Assembly: GCA_020081605.1 (NCBI GenBank)
Contig: JAHREC010000019.1
Coordinates: forward strand, 186,001 to 250,000
Reading direction: 5' to 3'
DNA: 64,000 nucleotides
From: Albifimbria verrucaria
Lineage: Eukaryota > Ascomycota > Sordariomycetes > Hypocreales > Stachybotryaceae
A model generated the notes under the pieces. That model did not search any database and was not told the origin of the DNA. It saw only the letters and a list, made by a program, of their open reading frames with translations. Positions 10,048 through 22,740 of this stretch are shown piece by piece. Each line of letters opens with the position of its first letter. The first letter of the stretch is position 1. The translations under genes and the position numbers were made by a program.

Positions 10048-13000
10048 TTATCCGTAGTATTCATCCAACCATTTTCGCAGATCGCCAATTGTAGGGTAAT
10101 CCAAGAAGAGAGACCCGCCCACCTTAACGTCAAGCTCGAGTCTGAACTTCTCAACAATGACAAGCGACATCAGACTATCGACACCCAAGTTGTTGAAACT
10201 GGCGTCATCCTCCAGATCGGAGATCTCAAGACCTGCCTCATTTGCAATAAGTTGGAGGGCCTTGTCAGCCACGCTGTCGTCGGCTGAGGCCTTCGTCTTC
10301 GATCCAGCAGTTGTCGGTTCCGCTTCTAACGCTGGCGAGATTGAGGCCGAAGTGGGTGCAGGGATGTTCATAGTAGGAACATCAACCTCTTCTTTGATGG
10401 CGACAGCTGGGGTCCGTGGAGCAGAAATAGATTGTTGATGCGTAACTTGCTGCTGCTTGCCCTCCATGTTCGCCATCTTGTCCGGGGAGAAGAATCGGCT
10501 GAGAAGGATGCGAGGATAACTGTGGAATTCAATGCCCTCCACCAAGCCAACAACTAAATTATCCTGCAGGATGTAGACATCACCGAAATATGCCGTTGGA
10601 TCTTCCACTGTCGGGATCATTTTAACATAGGAGCGGTATTTGGCGCCTGCAACGAGAGGCTTGGCAAACCGCATTGATTTCCACCCAGGCGTAACACAGT
10701 AGTTCTTTTTGGTGTCCATGGCGTCAGAGCAGTTCATAATGAATCCCGCTAAGTGCGCGACACTGTCGATAAAATATGGCGCAACGGTCCACACGCCGGT
10801 CTCCTTTGTGGTGAGTTGCACATCCGCAAAGCCCTCAAGTTCGTGCATGACCACGGACTGCATCCCGCGGTACTTGTCAGCGTAATCTACCAAGTTAGCC
10901 CCAAATATGTTGTATGCCATGTTACGCGAGAAGCGGTTGGCCTTGCCCTCAGCAGCAAGACGCTCTAGAGCTTCAATGCGGCCTTGAATGAGGTGGGCCA
11001 TAGGACTCCAGGATGCTAGCCATTCAGAAGAGTTGCCATAGACAATGTTTGCAGTGGCAAATGGCTCGTGGACGGTACCATCATTATCAACATTTTGCCA
11101 GGTTAAGCCAGTGATGTCAGAGTTAATATTGGTAGTTGCCACGGTGACTCGGATCAACTGGGATGACTTCCTATCAGAGTTTGCAACGAGACCCTTTACT
11201 ACCACTAGATTGCAAATGTTAACATGGCAATTCTTCGACTTAGGCTGTAGCTTCTTGAGCAAGTAGTTTCCAAGGGTATATACAATATCGGCGTGGATGG
11301 ACTAATGTAGACGTTAGCAACGCTCGCTTGAGTGACAAGTGTATGTATAGGTTATCTTACCGAGGTCACAACACCACAGTTATTCATGCGGTGCCCATCG
11401 GCAGCAGCCTGAAAGTCTGGCTGCATAAGATCGGACTGCATGACAACCGTGCCAGCAAGGCCATTGAAGTTTTGCTCTATAATCTGCTGCACAGTAGAGG
11501 TCTGAATCTCACTGCGAGGAAGTGATTGAACGTTGGTGGGAGCCTTCTCTCCTGAATAAAAATTGTTCCCCTTTGTTAGACACCAGTCGCCATTGTACTG
11601 AAGCCAATAGTTCTTCTCGTTCCAAGAATAGGCGGGCAGGTCAAGGAGCCGGAGGCTGCCCTCAAAGGGACGGTGGAACTCGTGCCAGTCAATCTTGACG
11701 CCAACTGCATGAAGAGCAGCTATACTATCAGCAATTGTCTTCCAGCCTTGGTCATCGCGTCGACTGGATGGCACGGCTGTTCGCGTCGATGGGATGATAG
11801 ACTTGATGAAGTTGATACAGACGGGATGAGGGCCAATCTCGACCCAGACGGTGTCATCTACAATTGTGGCAACTTGCTCGGCAAATCTCAAAGCAGACAT
11901 GAAGTTAACGGTTTCGCGAGTAGCGCGGCGGACGTATTTGGCATTGAGAGTTTTGCCGTCAAAGATAACCTTGCCAAGTAATGGAGAGATAACGGGCAGC
12001 TTGGGCTCCTGGAAGACGACACCCGTCTTGCAAATTGCCTCGAAATCGTCCAGAATGGGATCCACCTGCTCCGAATGGAACGCGAACGCAACATCCAGCT
12101 TAAAGCACTTGTAACCTGCCGCCTCTAGAGACACAGAAATACTGTCAATTTGCTCTCTGGTGCCACTAATCACAGTATCAGCAGGACCATTGCTGCAGGC
12201 AACAGTATACGGCTTTTGGGCCGATACCTCTGCGATCTGAGCTTCAGAAGCACGAACAGCCATCATGCAGTGGCTTCCAGTTTTGCACCTCTGATGGAGT
12301 AGCTCAGCGCGGAGGCCAACCATAAATATGGTGTCACTGGCACTGGTCACTCCGGCTACATGCATCGCGGCAAACTCTCCCAAGCTGTGGCCCATGACGC
12401 AATTAGGTTTCACACCTAAAGAGATCCAATACTGAGCAAGAGCGATTTCAGAACAGACAAGAGCCAACTGAGTAACAACTGGTGAATGCGCGTGATCCTT
12501 GGGGTGCGACCCATCGAGTGCGGGGATGAAGGATGGAAAGCCCTGAGCCCGAGCGAGCGAGTCGAGGCGGTCGATGTGCTCTCGGAAAGATGGTACGTCG
12601 CAGTACAACCTAAGATCCATTGACTTGTACGAAGCCCCTGACCCGTAAAGGTGAAAGCAACAGAAGGAGGATCCGACTTTCCAACGGGCTTGATGGAATC
12701 TGCCTTTTCCAGCCGGGCAGATAGCTGCTTTGTGAGCTGATCCATGCTCGAAGTGACAAAGGTAGTACGATAAGCGTGATGATAGCGGCGAGCAGTCGTG
12801 GTATAGGACAAATCTGTTAGTTTAGTGTCTGGATTTTCATCGAGGTAGTTGATTAGACGCTCAATGTTCTTAGCCAGAGACACTTTTGTCTTGGCGGATA
12901 TGCAAATGACTTGTGTCTCGCGAGGGTCGGTCTCGGTAATCTCACGAATTTGGCTCTCTTCCAGGATCATTGTTGTATTTCCACCCGCAGCACCAAAATT

Positions 13001-15465
13001 GTTGATAGCAGCCATTCGCTTCTTGCCAGCAACACGAGGCCAAGGTGTCATCTCAAAAGGTATGTGCAGATTGCGCTTATCAAAGTCTTTTGGGAACTTG
13101 GGGTTTATCTCGGTCTTGATTCCAACATGACGGGGATCGCATTTTTCTGCAGCATCAGCAGCACCTTGATAAGGGCAGCAGTTCCCGCGACAGATTCGCC
13201 GTGGCCAATATTGGATTTGACAGCGCCAATGTGAAGGGCTGATCTTTGCTACGACGCTTGGTTAAAGGAGCATATACCTCCATGATGCCCTGCATTTCCT
13301 CGTGGTCACCGGCTTGAGTTCCAGTGCCATGAAGCTCGACGTAGGAAACATCCAGCGCATCTACACCGGCTTGACGGAGGACCTGGCGGGATAAGTATGC
13401 CTGGTGGCCAGCGTGAGGATGAGTGATGGAAACTGCTTCAGCAGAATGATTGGTACCAGCTGCCAGGATAACACCCAAGATATTATCATTATCAGCGTTG
13501 GCATCTTCAAGCCTCTTGATAACTAGAGAACCGACGCCATCCGCTCGACAGTACCCGTCAGCAGTGGCATCCCAGGTTTTGCATGCGTTATGGCTCTTGG
13601 TGAGAAAGTGACCATTGCAAAGACCAGCAAAGCCATCGGGATTAGTGAGAACATTTACACCTCCAGCAACGGCGGTATCAACGTCTCCATTCCAGAGAGC
13701 CTGGCAAGCGACTTCAATGGCAGCCAAACCAGACGAGCAGGCAGTATCGATGCTATAGCTAGGACCCGCAAATTTGAAGAAGTAGTTGATGCGACCAGGG
13801 CCAAAAGCACGGCATCCACCAGGGATGTAGTAGGTGCTGACTTCCTGGCCTTGATTAACCTCACGATAATCATCAGCAGCCTGGCCATAGTAAGTTCCTA
13901 CACGCTCTAAGCGCGTAGAAGGTGTCCGGTTCCCGATAAAACCTGATTGCTCCAAAGCTTCATACGCAGTGACGAGAGCCAGGCGCATCTGAGGGTCCAC
14001 GACTTGAGCCTCGCGGGGAGACATGTTGAAGAAGGAGCATCGAATAGTCCAGGCTCGTCAATGAAGCAGCCGTATTGGGTCATGCTCTTGTTGAGCTGCT
14101 TGCCAGTAGGATCATAGTGAGTGTCAATATCAGAAACGATCAGCAGGGATTCGTCGGGAAACATCAAGACCTTTCTCTAGAATTTCCCAGAATTTAGCGT
14201 TGCTGGTAGCACCGCCAGGTAGCCTGCAGGACATGCCAACAATCGCAAGCTTCGACTGAGCGCTGCCACGAGGCGTGTTGTCCTTGGGGCTGACATCGGA
14301 TAGCCAAGCCATGAAATCATTAGTGTTAACCTTCACCCCAGGCAGTTTCTTTCCCAAAGCTGAGTTGAGCTCGTTGAGAGGCAGAGAGTTCCCGAAGCTT
14401 GACAACGTCACAGAGCATGCGCCATTCTCCTTGACGCTATTAACAATGCCGCTAATGACCCGATCCCAGGTTATGCTCTTGGTGAGTAGCTCGGTTACTA
14501 TAAACTCAAACAACTCAGCAGCATCTTTGGCAGGGTAGGGAGAACCGGTGCTAGAAGAATAGATCGGCATTAGTGGCCAAACCCTCCTGGCCATTGTGTG
14601 CAGTTTTCCACCATCATATACAATTGTTCTGCTGTGCTGCGCGTTGTAGATGTGTGGTGCATGGCAAAGACCGCCGTACACGGGCAAAGCAATGAATCTT
14701 GCAGTGCGATAAAACTCAGACTTGTTGAACAGAGCCTTAAGCTTTCCTGGCGGACCACTAACAGTGATTGAAGACTGGGCGACCGCACTGATGAAGATCT
14801 TGCCAGTCTCTGGGCCTCGTGATCGCGCTTGGAAACTGTCCAACTCTTTTTGAGAAGTGACGGGGTCTACATTATGGACGACATAGGCCCATGTATCGGG
14901 TGATTGTGACAAATCGCGAGCTTCCAATCCCTCAGAGACTCCAGACACGAGAAATCCAAGCCGGAGAGCAACACGCACTGCGTCAGCGCCAGCGAGCGAC
15001 AAGTCACCGAGGCTGGATGATAAGGATATGGCAGTCGAAGCCAGTAATCCAATGCCAAGGCCGGCTAGACTCTGGCCTTCAAAGTCATTAAGTTCATCAT
15101 GGCGGTGAATGGCACACCTATCGAGTCACTGTTAGCAAGCTTTATCATACATCACCACATGGAATCCATACCCAATGTAAATAGAGATTTGAGCAACAAC
15201 AAGCAGAGCCCCGTCAATGGCGCCACAGAGCAATCCCTCGCGCAATTTGGAGTTCTCACTCCACGAAAGAATGCTATCGAATGCAGGAAACAATGCCCTC
15301 GCCTCAGCTGGTAAGTTCTGGATCTCCTCTTTAGCCACGATAGTGGCCTCTTGAATGAAGTCTGCCAGCGGACGGTACCGCCTGTCTTTAGAATAGTTGT
15401 GGACTTGACGAAAGATAGTTTGGAGTTCCCCTTGGGAACTCGTTGCTGAAGTAGATAAATTCCAT
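10048..15465 (-). CDS. Non-reducing polyketide synthase, SAT-KS-MAT-PT-ACP, atrochrysone carboxylate synthase type
   Basis: Makes an octaketide-type aromatic from malonyl-CoA. The start is ATG at 15463-15465 ([11 protein letters not shown]), a typical SAT opening. KS: Cys in DTACSSG at 13737-13739, [23 protein letters not shown]: Ser in GHSLGEF at 12384-12386. PT: H of ADGHRMNN near 11390 and D of YFIDSVAHL near 10775. ACP: Ser of GVDSLMSL at 10174-10176. No thioesterase follows; the protein ends LDEYYG. Introns: one in SAT (about 15110-15168) and one in PT (about 11302-11361). Frame breaks lie at 15428-15433, 14132, about 14034, 13226-13227, 13132-13135 and 12635-12638; most are one-base losses in C/G runs and the domains stay conserved. 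The SAT nucleophile position reads GLGIG (Gly for Cys). TE-less architecture plus an adjacent lactamase gene marks the anthraquinone clade. Confidence 0.93.
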
Positions 15466-16451
15466 CTCTGGCGCTCCTAGGTCGGAGGAAGAGGAAGGCG
15501 TGGTGATAGACATCGCGCCTTTGTAAGAGTCCGATTGGAGACTCATAAAGTTGTAAATCGAGGATCAAATTTCATGTATTTAGAAAGAGTAGTTATGGTG
15601 CAAAGCATTTATAGTATTCAGGCTGGAAAAGATGTGGTCTTGACTGCTATTCGTGATGAAGGTTACATTGGCAGTCTGTCTCAGTCTGAATGTGCATAAA
15701 TTGACTGAGTAGTGGAAATCTGTAGACATATATAAGAAATTATTACAGCTTCAAGAGCAAATAGATACGAGATAGTATATCCGATATTTTTGAATATACC
15801 GTGACTTTGTGAAGGTAACACTGTTGGAGCAAGCATATACCGAACATACCCGCCACGTCTTTGCGACATTCTGTGCTTATCACAGGTTCTTTCCTAATAA
15901 GGTTAGAGCTCAAAAAGCGAATTTCACAGTTCCTGCCGAACAGCTACGCCACACGAGCTGAGCCGACTCGACAATTAGCCCGTTCAGCTTTTGTCCCGAA
16001 GGTTGCAACCACCGAGCTGGTGGTCAATTAGCTTCCCCGAAAGGGGTTCGGAATATTGAAGCCACAGCGCGGCACAAAGAATTTGAGTCCGACAATCTCT
16101 ATGGCAACATGATCTGTCGTTCCGCTGGATGAATTACCAAGACTTCGCTCAAGAACCCCCGGCCCCGGGGTCCCGGATTCATTCCCTCCGGGAGAGACAC
16201 AGATTGCCGATGTTTTCAAGCATTACCCAAATAGAAGCCTTCACGCCACCGGTTAATTACGAAAGCCCTTGATTTGTTTGTCTGGACAGTGCACACTTGC
16301 TTAGGTGACCTCATCCACAGTTAGTCATCTAGCGGCCCATATATTGTTCGCTGCTTCTCCTTGAGAGCCAAAACAGTTCGTCCCTGTTGCGGAATACATC
16401 CAAGAAACACATCGATATAGGCATACTCAGTGCGGCATAATTCTGGCGGCA
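15466..16451. promoter_or_regulatory. Divergent promoter region between PKS and lactamase-type thioesterase
   Basis: About 1 kb separating the two genes that together release the polyketide. A CCGAA-N5-TTCGG palindrome is at 16037-16051 and GC-rich self-complementary sequence (CCCCGGGG core) near 16161-16180. No TCGN5CGA site was found by eye. Short open frames here are not supported. Confidence 0.5.
16037..16051. promoter_or_regulatory. Palindrome CCGAA-N5-TTCGG in the PKS/thioesterase promoter
   Basis: Perfect 5-bp inverted arms with a 5-nt spacer (AGGGG). The outer triplets form CCG-N9-CGG, a geometry used by some Zn2Cys6 dimers. The same half-sites make inverted repeats at 2249 and 8499. 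Confidence 0.4.
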
Positions 16452-17542
16452 ATGGCACAGGCTAACAACAATGCAACTGTCCAAGATGACAAGGGTGGCT
16501 ACCGCCAAATCAACAAGGCGCTAAACATTTGCGTATTCGAAGACTATCTTGACAGCCAGAGGAAAGATTGCCAACTTTGGCTGACGTTGAGCAGCTCACT
16601 CCGCGAGTGCTTCGTGTCCTTGGTCAGAATCCCGGCAAGGTAATTATCGATTATCCCGCAGTCTATCTGTATGCGATATGAATAACTAACAAGCTGATGC
16701 AGTTCACATACCAAGGTACGAACACTTATATCGTTGGCACCGGGAAGCACAGATTGATTATTGATACTGGTGGCGGCGAGCCGGCCTGGGCGGAGTTGAT
16801 TAGCTCCACGCTCAAGTCCATGGACATAACTTTGTCCCATGTTCTGTTGACTCACTGGCATGGCGACCACACGGGTGGTGTTCCTGACCTCATACGCCAC
16901 TACCCGTACCTTGAAGATGCAATTTATAAGAATGACCCTAACGGTACCCAACAAGACATTACCGATGGTCAGCTCTTCGTCGTTGAAGGTGCAACAGTTC
17001 GAGCTTTACATGTGCCCGGTCACTCGGAAGATCACATGTGCTTTATTCTTGAAGAGGAGATGGCCATGTTTACTGGCGATAATATCCTCGGCCATGGTAC
17101 CAGCGTTGTGGAGGACCTAGGAACCTTCATGGCTAGCATACACCGCATGGGAGAGCAGGCCTGCGGCACCGGCTACTCGGCCCATGGTGTCACCATCGCT
17201 GACCTGCCCGCAAAGATAAACAGCGAGCTTGACAGCCGCTACAGGCGGGAACGGCAGGTTGTAGCAGCGCTCAAATCACTCCACTCACGGGGTCAGAGGA
17301 GTGCATCTGTTGGTGACGTTGTATTGCAAATTTATGGTACTGCAGTGAGCAAGGAGACGCGCGCGGCAGCTCTTGAACCCTTCATAAATGAGGTACTATG
17401 CAAGCTCGCCGGTGATTTCAAGATCGCTTTCCAATTTCATGATGGGACGAAGAAGTGGTATTTTATAGAGGGCGTAAAGCGGCATACCCTCCACAATGCA
17501 GAGATAGCAGCTCCTCGTCTAATGGATGTTTACGCTGCATAA
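16452..17542 (+). CDS. Metallo-beta-lactamase-type thioesterase (MdpF/GedB/TpcB-like, ACTE)
   Basis: Releases the ACP-bound polyketide from TE-less anthraquinone PKSs as atrochrysone carboxylic acid. Exon 1 starts at 16452 (MAQANNNATVQDDKGGYRQI) and ends ...QNPGK; a 60-bp intron (GTAATT...GCAG, about 16642-16702) follows; exon 2 opens FTYQGTNTYIVGTG. Zn ligands: THWHGDHTGG, the GHSEDH motif and FTGDNILGHG. About 320 aa, normal for the family. Exon 1 has a frame break at an A3 run (16563-16565); adding one A gives the expected QRKRLPTLADVEQLTPRV region, so this is probably a sequence error. It is divergent from the PKS. Confidence 0.92.
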
Positions 17543-18635
17543 ACGAGATTGCTTTTCATAGATGTTGGCAATCGGAATGCTCAACTCTTTATTCTCTAAG
17601 CTCGCCCCTTGAAGTCAGAAAACTGATAAATGTGATGGCTCTGCTTGTTTATCTATAGAAGACAGCAGAGGCTACACCATGTTGCAGTCTGAGTGGCGTA
17701 GCTTTTGCAGAAAAGTCCATCATACAACACGGGATAGCGCTTTAGTCTAGGCAGAAAGAGCAGCATCATCAAAGCGTCACTCAAGAAGCGTACATCTGAA
17801 AATGGTAACAATTCTCATCCGAAATACAAGTTAATATCAGTTCAGCTTGCACCGGGGCGCTTCTCAGGGACACACCATGAGACTGTAAGGACTGTCAACG
17901 AATGTAAGTTGTAGCAGTTACCCAGCAATCAATAGTGTGTGTTCAACTGGTCGACAAAAGCATTCATGTTATATTATGTTGATGAGTGTTGCATGGATCT
18001 CAAGCTGGGGCAACGAACCGAAAACCGGCTTTGGCATAGTTCAATAAGTACTCTTAACATCGTGCTCGGTTGAGTCGTTTCGATCTGTATATCGAATTGC
18101 TCGATACAAATTATTATTTGTGCTCTATTAGATTAATTTGCCATCTTCCAGGCACTCTTTTCTTTGTAGCAAACCAATGGAACTTGATGAAGAGGCCTCG
18201 CAGAAACGGACGGGTGAGGGTGAAAACCAAGCTCCGGTGCCGTTCGTGGCAAAAAGACATTTACTTCAACAGCTTTCCAGCTTCAAAAGGTCATCACTTA
18301 AGCTAGAAAATCTGGTTTTTGCATGAAAGCATAAATCTTATGGTCATGTGACGGTGCAATAACCAGTAGCAACGCATAAGGTGTTGATTACTAGGAGCAG
18401 ACTCCTCATAATTACTATTCACAGAGGAAGTATGAATATAAAGGTGCGGCAAGAGGCTATTTTTGTGCAGTGGTAGTATGTTTTCTGGACTCCATTCGTT
18501 GCTTTCATAAGTCTTTTAGAATCGACGCCCAGCAAAGATGTTTGTTGCCTAGCATGTTTCGTTATTTCAACCCATTCCATTCTTCCCAAAAATAATATAC
18601 TCCCAATTCTGCACCAAGCTAGCACGATAAATTGA
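17543..18635. other. Convergent spacer between thioesterase and oxidase genes
   Basis: About 1.1 kb of 3' flanking DNA. I see no gene, repeat or structured element. Confidence 0.5.
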
Positions 18636-20578
18636 TCAAAACCTTCCTGTACGATATTCGCGCGGGATGGAAGGCAAAACATCCACTCCGTCCTGAATTA
18701 CTAACGACTGACCTCCTTGAATATGACTCAGGATATGACAGTGCAACAACCAAACGCCTGGGTTATCGCTAGGTCTGCGCAGCGCAAGCCAGGATCCGGG
18801 TTCTCCTAATGTAACATAGGTGTCACGTAACGGAGGATTGACAAGGTTGAAGGCATCCGGCATAGCTGCAGCCGCCTCCTCAACTGTGTTCCAGGTAAAA
18901 TCTCCAGTTCCCCGACCAAGTACGTAGAAGTGTCTCCCGTGAATGTGAACAGGGTGACTTGGACCAAATCCTGGCGTGATCATGATGTAGTCAACCCATT
19001 TTGTCTTTCCAAAGTTGGTAATGGTATGATTATCCTGTCTGCCAGGTTTCGGTGACAGCAGCAAAGGTGAGAGATCTTCACTGTCCTCTGGCAAGACGGT
19101 TTCATTCATGGCCCAGAAAGAGGCAGATTTACCGACGACCACGTCGTTTTTGTAGGTGACATCAGCCTTGGGAGGGGACTGAGGCGGATATGGTGGAGCG
19201 TTGTCCGGGTTGAAGAAAACGACATTTGCGGTCAGATTTTGACCCGTCTCGTTGATCCAGGGATCCGTGGGCGAAGGGTCTTGCTTCTGGCCAGATATCT
19301 TGAAGTCTATGGTGGCCTGAGTAGATACCATGAAGGAGGGCGCAGTGGAAGAGATGCGTACGGTATACCTTCTAGGCTTCTCTAGCTTAACCAGGACCGT
19401 GTATCGCTCACCATTGCTGACTCCAACTGAGTTGACTAACTTGGGCTCAATGTCGTTCCCGTCAGCAGCAACAACGTACATGGCCATTTCATCAATGGAG
19501 ACTTGGGCTGTCTGAGATGAGAACCCTCCAATGAGGTCAAACATGGCCCAAGTCTCATCACTAGCTCTCTTTTGTGTGATGGGAAATGTTAGATAAGGAG
19601 TTTTGGTAGCGTTGCAACCGTAAAAGAAGTGGTGTGGCACAGCATCAAGGTCCGGATTACTCCAGGGAGGGCCAAACTCTGCAATAATCTCCGGAGGCAG
19701 ACATCTGCGAAAGTCATTAGTTCCTAACCAGACCATTGGTTCGCACGATATAGTATAAGCAGTGGTTTACTCACGATTTATCTGTGAGCTTGGACCCGGG
19801 AATAGCGCTGAGAATCCCAATTTGTTCTGGCATGATAATTTTGTTTTGCTCCTCCGGAGTCAAGCAATTAACTTGACCTTTGCCATTAAGAAGCATGGAA
19901 TCGAAGCAAGGAGTTGGTACACCGGTAACGCTTGACGAAGCCCATTCTTCGTCAGAAATTAGATGGCGCCAGTCTGACAGCAACAGCGGAATGCGGTTTT
20001 TCTCAGCACGCTCAATGGCTGCAAGCGATTTACGGTTCTTTGTGATGAAATGATAGGGGTTAGGCGTACTGGCAGCCGGGTGAATGACGATAGGTCCAAT
20101 GAGGCCATCGGCCATCTGGCTATGGCTGTGGGCGTGATACCAAAAGGAGCCGTGTTGCGTTGCTCTCCATTTGTACACAAACTTTGCCCCGGGCTCAATA
20201 TGATTCTGGGACAAGCCTGGAGTTCCATCGGACCAAGGAGTGCCAATCATTTCAATACCTTTAAAGTTCATGTTAGAAAGCCTTTTCACGCAGAGATAAA
20301 ATATGACTATTACGGGGAACAGGTTGCTGAGACATACCATGGAAGTGGAGAGTAGTGTTCTTTGGCGACAAGTTCTTGACCGTCACAACAACATCATCGC
20401 CTTCATGTAATTTGATAGTCGGACCAGGGAATTGGCCATTTATCTTGAACATTTTTCGGACATGACCATTCGGAGCCCCATCTTCCCAAGTAACGGTAAA
20501 GTCATAGTGACGAGTGCAGGCTGCTACGACAACGTGGACTAGCAGGCCAAAGGCTAGTCTCACCAAGGCAGAAGTCAT
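18636..20578 (-). CDS. Secreted multicopper oxidase (laccase-like, pigment-cluster type)
   Basis: Predicted phenol oxidase. Three exons, introns at about 20260-20340 and 19702-19774. N-terminal signal peptide MTSALVRLAFGLLVHVVVAA. Copper motifs in order: HFHG, WYHAHSHSQ, HPVHIHGRHFYV and LLHCHILSHIQGGQ. About 570 aa. Ten residues after the T1 cysteine, where laccases carry the axial Leu/Phe/Met, this protein has Gln. Start: MTSALV at 20578; an in-frame ATG at 20590 is possible. All exons read without frame breaks. In related clusters such oxidases do oxidative ring formation (dihydrogeodin/sulochrin oxidase) or pigment polymerisation; here coupling of an anthraquinone or anthrone is inferred. 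Divergent from the MFS gene. Confidence 0.88.
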
Positions 20579-21154
20579 TTTGACGACCAAGATGTCTAAC
20601 TTTGATCAGTTATGGCTTGGCCTTAGACCTGGCTTGTATATCCCAAAATGAAATAAAGAAAGAAAAAATACAAGAGGATTGGGTACCCAACACCCTTTTA
20701 CACGATATTGTGACTGACCAGTTGAACCCATTTGTTCCCTGCGGATTGGTCGGCAATCGAACCGGCCAACCAGAAGCTGTTGCCAGGCACCAGCATCCCC
20801 GAGCCGGGTCATACTGAGACCAGTACCGGCAAATTGTACCGACTGTGGCACCCACCAGAGGAGCGTGCTTTCTCGGGCCTTTGCTTGTCGGGGCAATTGA
20901 TTAATACTTCCCAGCCCATGTTCTGCCTTGACGGGAACAAACCGCATCCCACGGCAAGGGGACTCTGGAAGTGGATATTTTTACTCATCTGTGCCGACTT
21001 ACTGATCGCGCTCTCAACTCGTATACTGGGCCCAATTACGCCCGACCCAAGAGGTGGGCAGCCCTTATTAGTACCGCGCACACCACCCAAAAGCCCAGAA
21101 CGAGGCATCATCAGGCCATCATTCATCTCACAACGGCAAAAGTTCTAGCCCAGC
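20579..21154. promoter_or_regulatory. Divergent promoter of oxidase and MFS genes
   Basis: About 575 bp with no credible gene. TCG-GCAAT-CGA, a TCGN5CGA palindrome, lies at 20750-20760, 172 bp from the oxidase start. Confidence 0.45.
20750..20760. promoter_or_regulatory. Candidate AflR-type site TCGN5CGA
   Basis: TCG-GCAAT-CGA in the oxidase/MFS divergent promoter. Consistent with control by the AflR-like gene at 27.3-28.7 kb, but the motif is short and frequent by chance. Confidence 0.35.
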
Positions 21155-22740
21155 ATGGTGGACACGAAGCAGATACCCCTGGATGTGTCAGACAAGGAAC
21201 AAGAAAGCTTTGATTCACCCACTCCTCTTACACTCGCCAGTTGTGATGCCACTCCTCCCAGCAACGATTTTGACGTCGATTGGGACGGGCCCGATGACCC
21301 AGCTAACCCCAAGAACTGGACGACGCCAATGCATTTGGCACAAATCATCCCCATTGGCGTTTTTCTCTCAACATGACCCTGGCGGCTACTATGTTCGCGC
21401 CAGGGGCCGAGCAGCTGGTACAGGAGTTCAACATCACCACCTCCATCATTGCCACCATGTCGCTAAGCATTTATGTCCTAGGCTTTGGCGCAGGTGTAAT
21501 AATTGCGCCGCTGTCAGAGCTATATGGTCGCCTGTGGTTGTATCATGTGTCAAATGCGAGCTGGTTGGCGTTTACCCTAGGTTGTGCGTTTAGCACAAAC
21601 ACAACATCGTTCCTTTTGTTCCGCTTCTTAGCAGGTTGCGCCGGCTCCGTACCTATGACATGTGCAGGAGGAACAGTTGCAGACCTGATTCCTCCAAAGC
21701 ACCGCGGCAAATACATGGCCTTTTGGGGCCTTGGTCCTCAACTTGGGCCTGTTATTGGGCCTATTGCGGGAGGATTCATGTCTCAAGCGGTTGGCTGGCG
21801 ATGGACATTTCGCTTGCTATCCATCCTAGTTAGTGCACCTATGATTTTTTTTAATCCGTGTACATGCATAACCAAAATTCAAACAGTCACGCTAATTTGT
21901 ATATTATTACCCTAGGGCGGTGTTTCGCTGCTGGTTGGCGCAATCCTTTTACGCGAGACGAGCGAAGCTACGCTTCTCAAGTTCAAGGCCGCACGGCTCC
22001 GCAAGACCACTGGCAACGATGCCTACACTGTTGTCTCCCGCGCCAACAAAACCGGCAATATATCCCTGGCCGCTTCTTGCTCCGCGCGCTCTTTCGCCCA
22101 ACCAGATTGCTCATGTTCTCCCCTGTTGTGCTCTCGGCGTCACTGTACAACGCCTTCATTTTCGGTCTCATGTTCATGCTCTTCGACACATTCCCACAGG
22201 TATTCGACAATCAGTACGGCTTTCCCCGGGGTGCAAGGCCTCGTATATGTGGCTTTTGGGGTAGGTACGCTACTAGGGATGGCCATAGTAACCAAGTTTA
22301 GCGACAAGATCATGAAAAATGGAGCGGTTAGGGCTGATCCAGAACAGCGTCTCAAGCTAATACTATGGTTTTCTCCGACTATCACGATAGGCTTTCTATG
22401 GTATGGTTGGTCTGCCGAGAAACAAACGCATTGGATTGTTCCTATTCTTGGGACTCTTGTCATTGGGTTTGGATCCATATTTGTCATGTTGATAACGCAG
22501 ATCTATTTGGTTGATGTATTTGATGCAGCTGCCGCTGCGTCCGCGCTGGGCGGTGCGCTCATTACGCGTAATGTCGCCGGAGCCTTCCTGCCATTCTGTG
22601 GTGCGCCGCTCTACTCACGGTTTGGTTATGGATGGGGCAACAGCTTGTTGGCGCTTATCATTTTGGTACTTTATCCTATACCACTGACACTCTATCGATA
22701 TGGCAAGAATCTTCGGCTGAGATTCCCAGTCGAATTGTAG
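21155..22740 (+). CDS. MFS transporter, DHA1 drug:H+ antiporter type
   Basis: Likely exports the cluster product. Begins MVDTKQIPLDVSD, a charged N-terminus with DPANPKNW before TM1, then MFAPGAEQL, the A-motif-like region SELYGRLWLYHVSN, GSVPMTCAGGTVADLIPPKHRGKYMA, and a long C-terminal half from VYVAFGVGTLLGM to RLRFPVEL. One intron, about 21827-21915 (CCCTAG acceptor). Frame breaks lie near 21370, about 22045-22060 and about 22212-22228; the last falls in adjacent T and G/C runs (ggctttccccgggg), where one T and one G appear lost. With these bridged, about 12 TM helices and about 500 aa are present. Frameshifts look technical because conserved helices continue on both sides. Confidence 0.85.

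Noticed and set aside
10048..15465. Treating the PKS as a pseudogene because of six frame breaks
   Set aside because: All catalytic residues except the SAT Cys are intact, there are no substitution stops, and most breaks are one-base homopolymer losses shared with unrelated genes.
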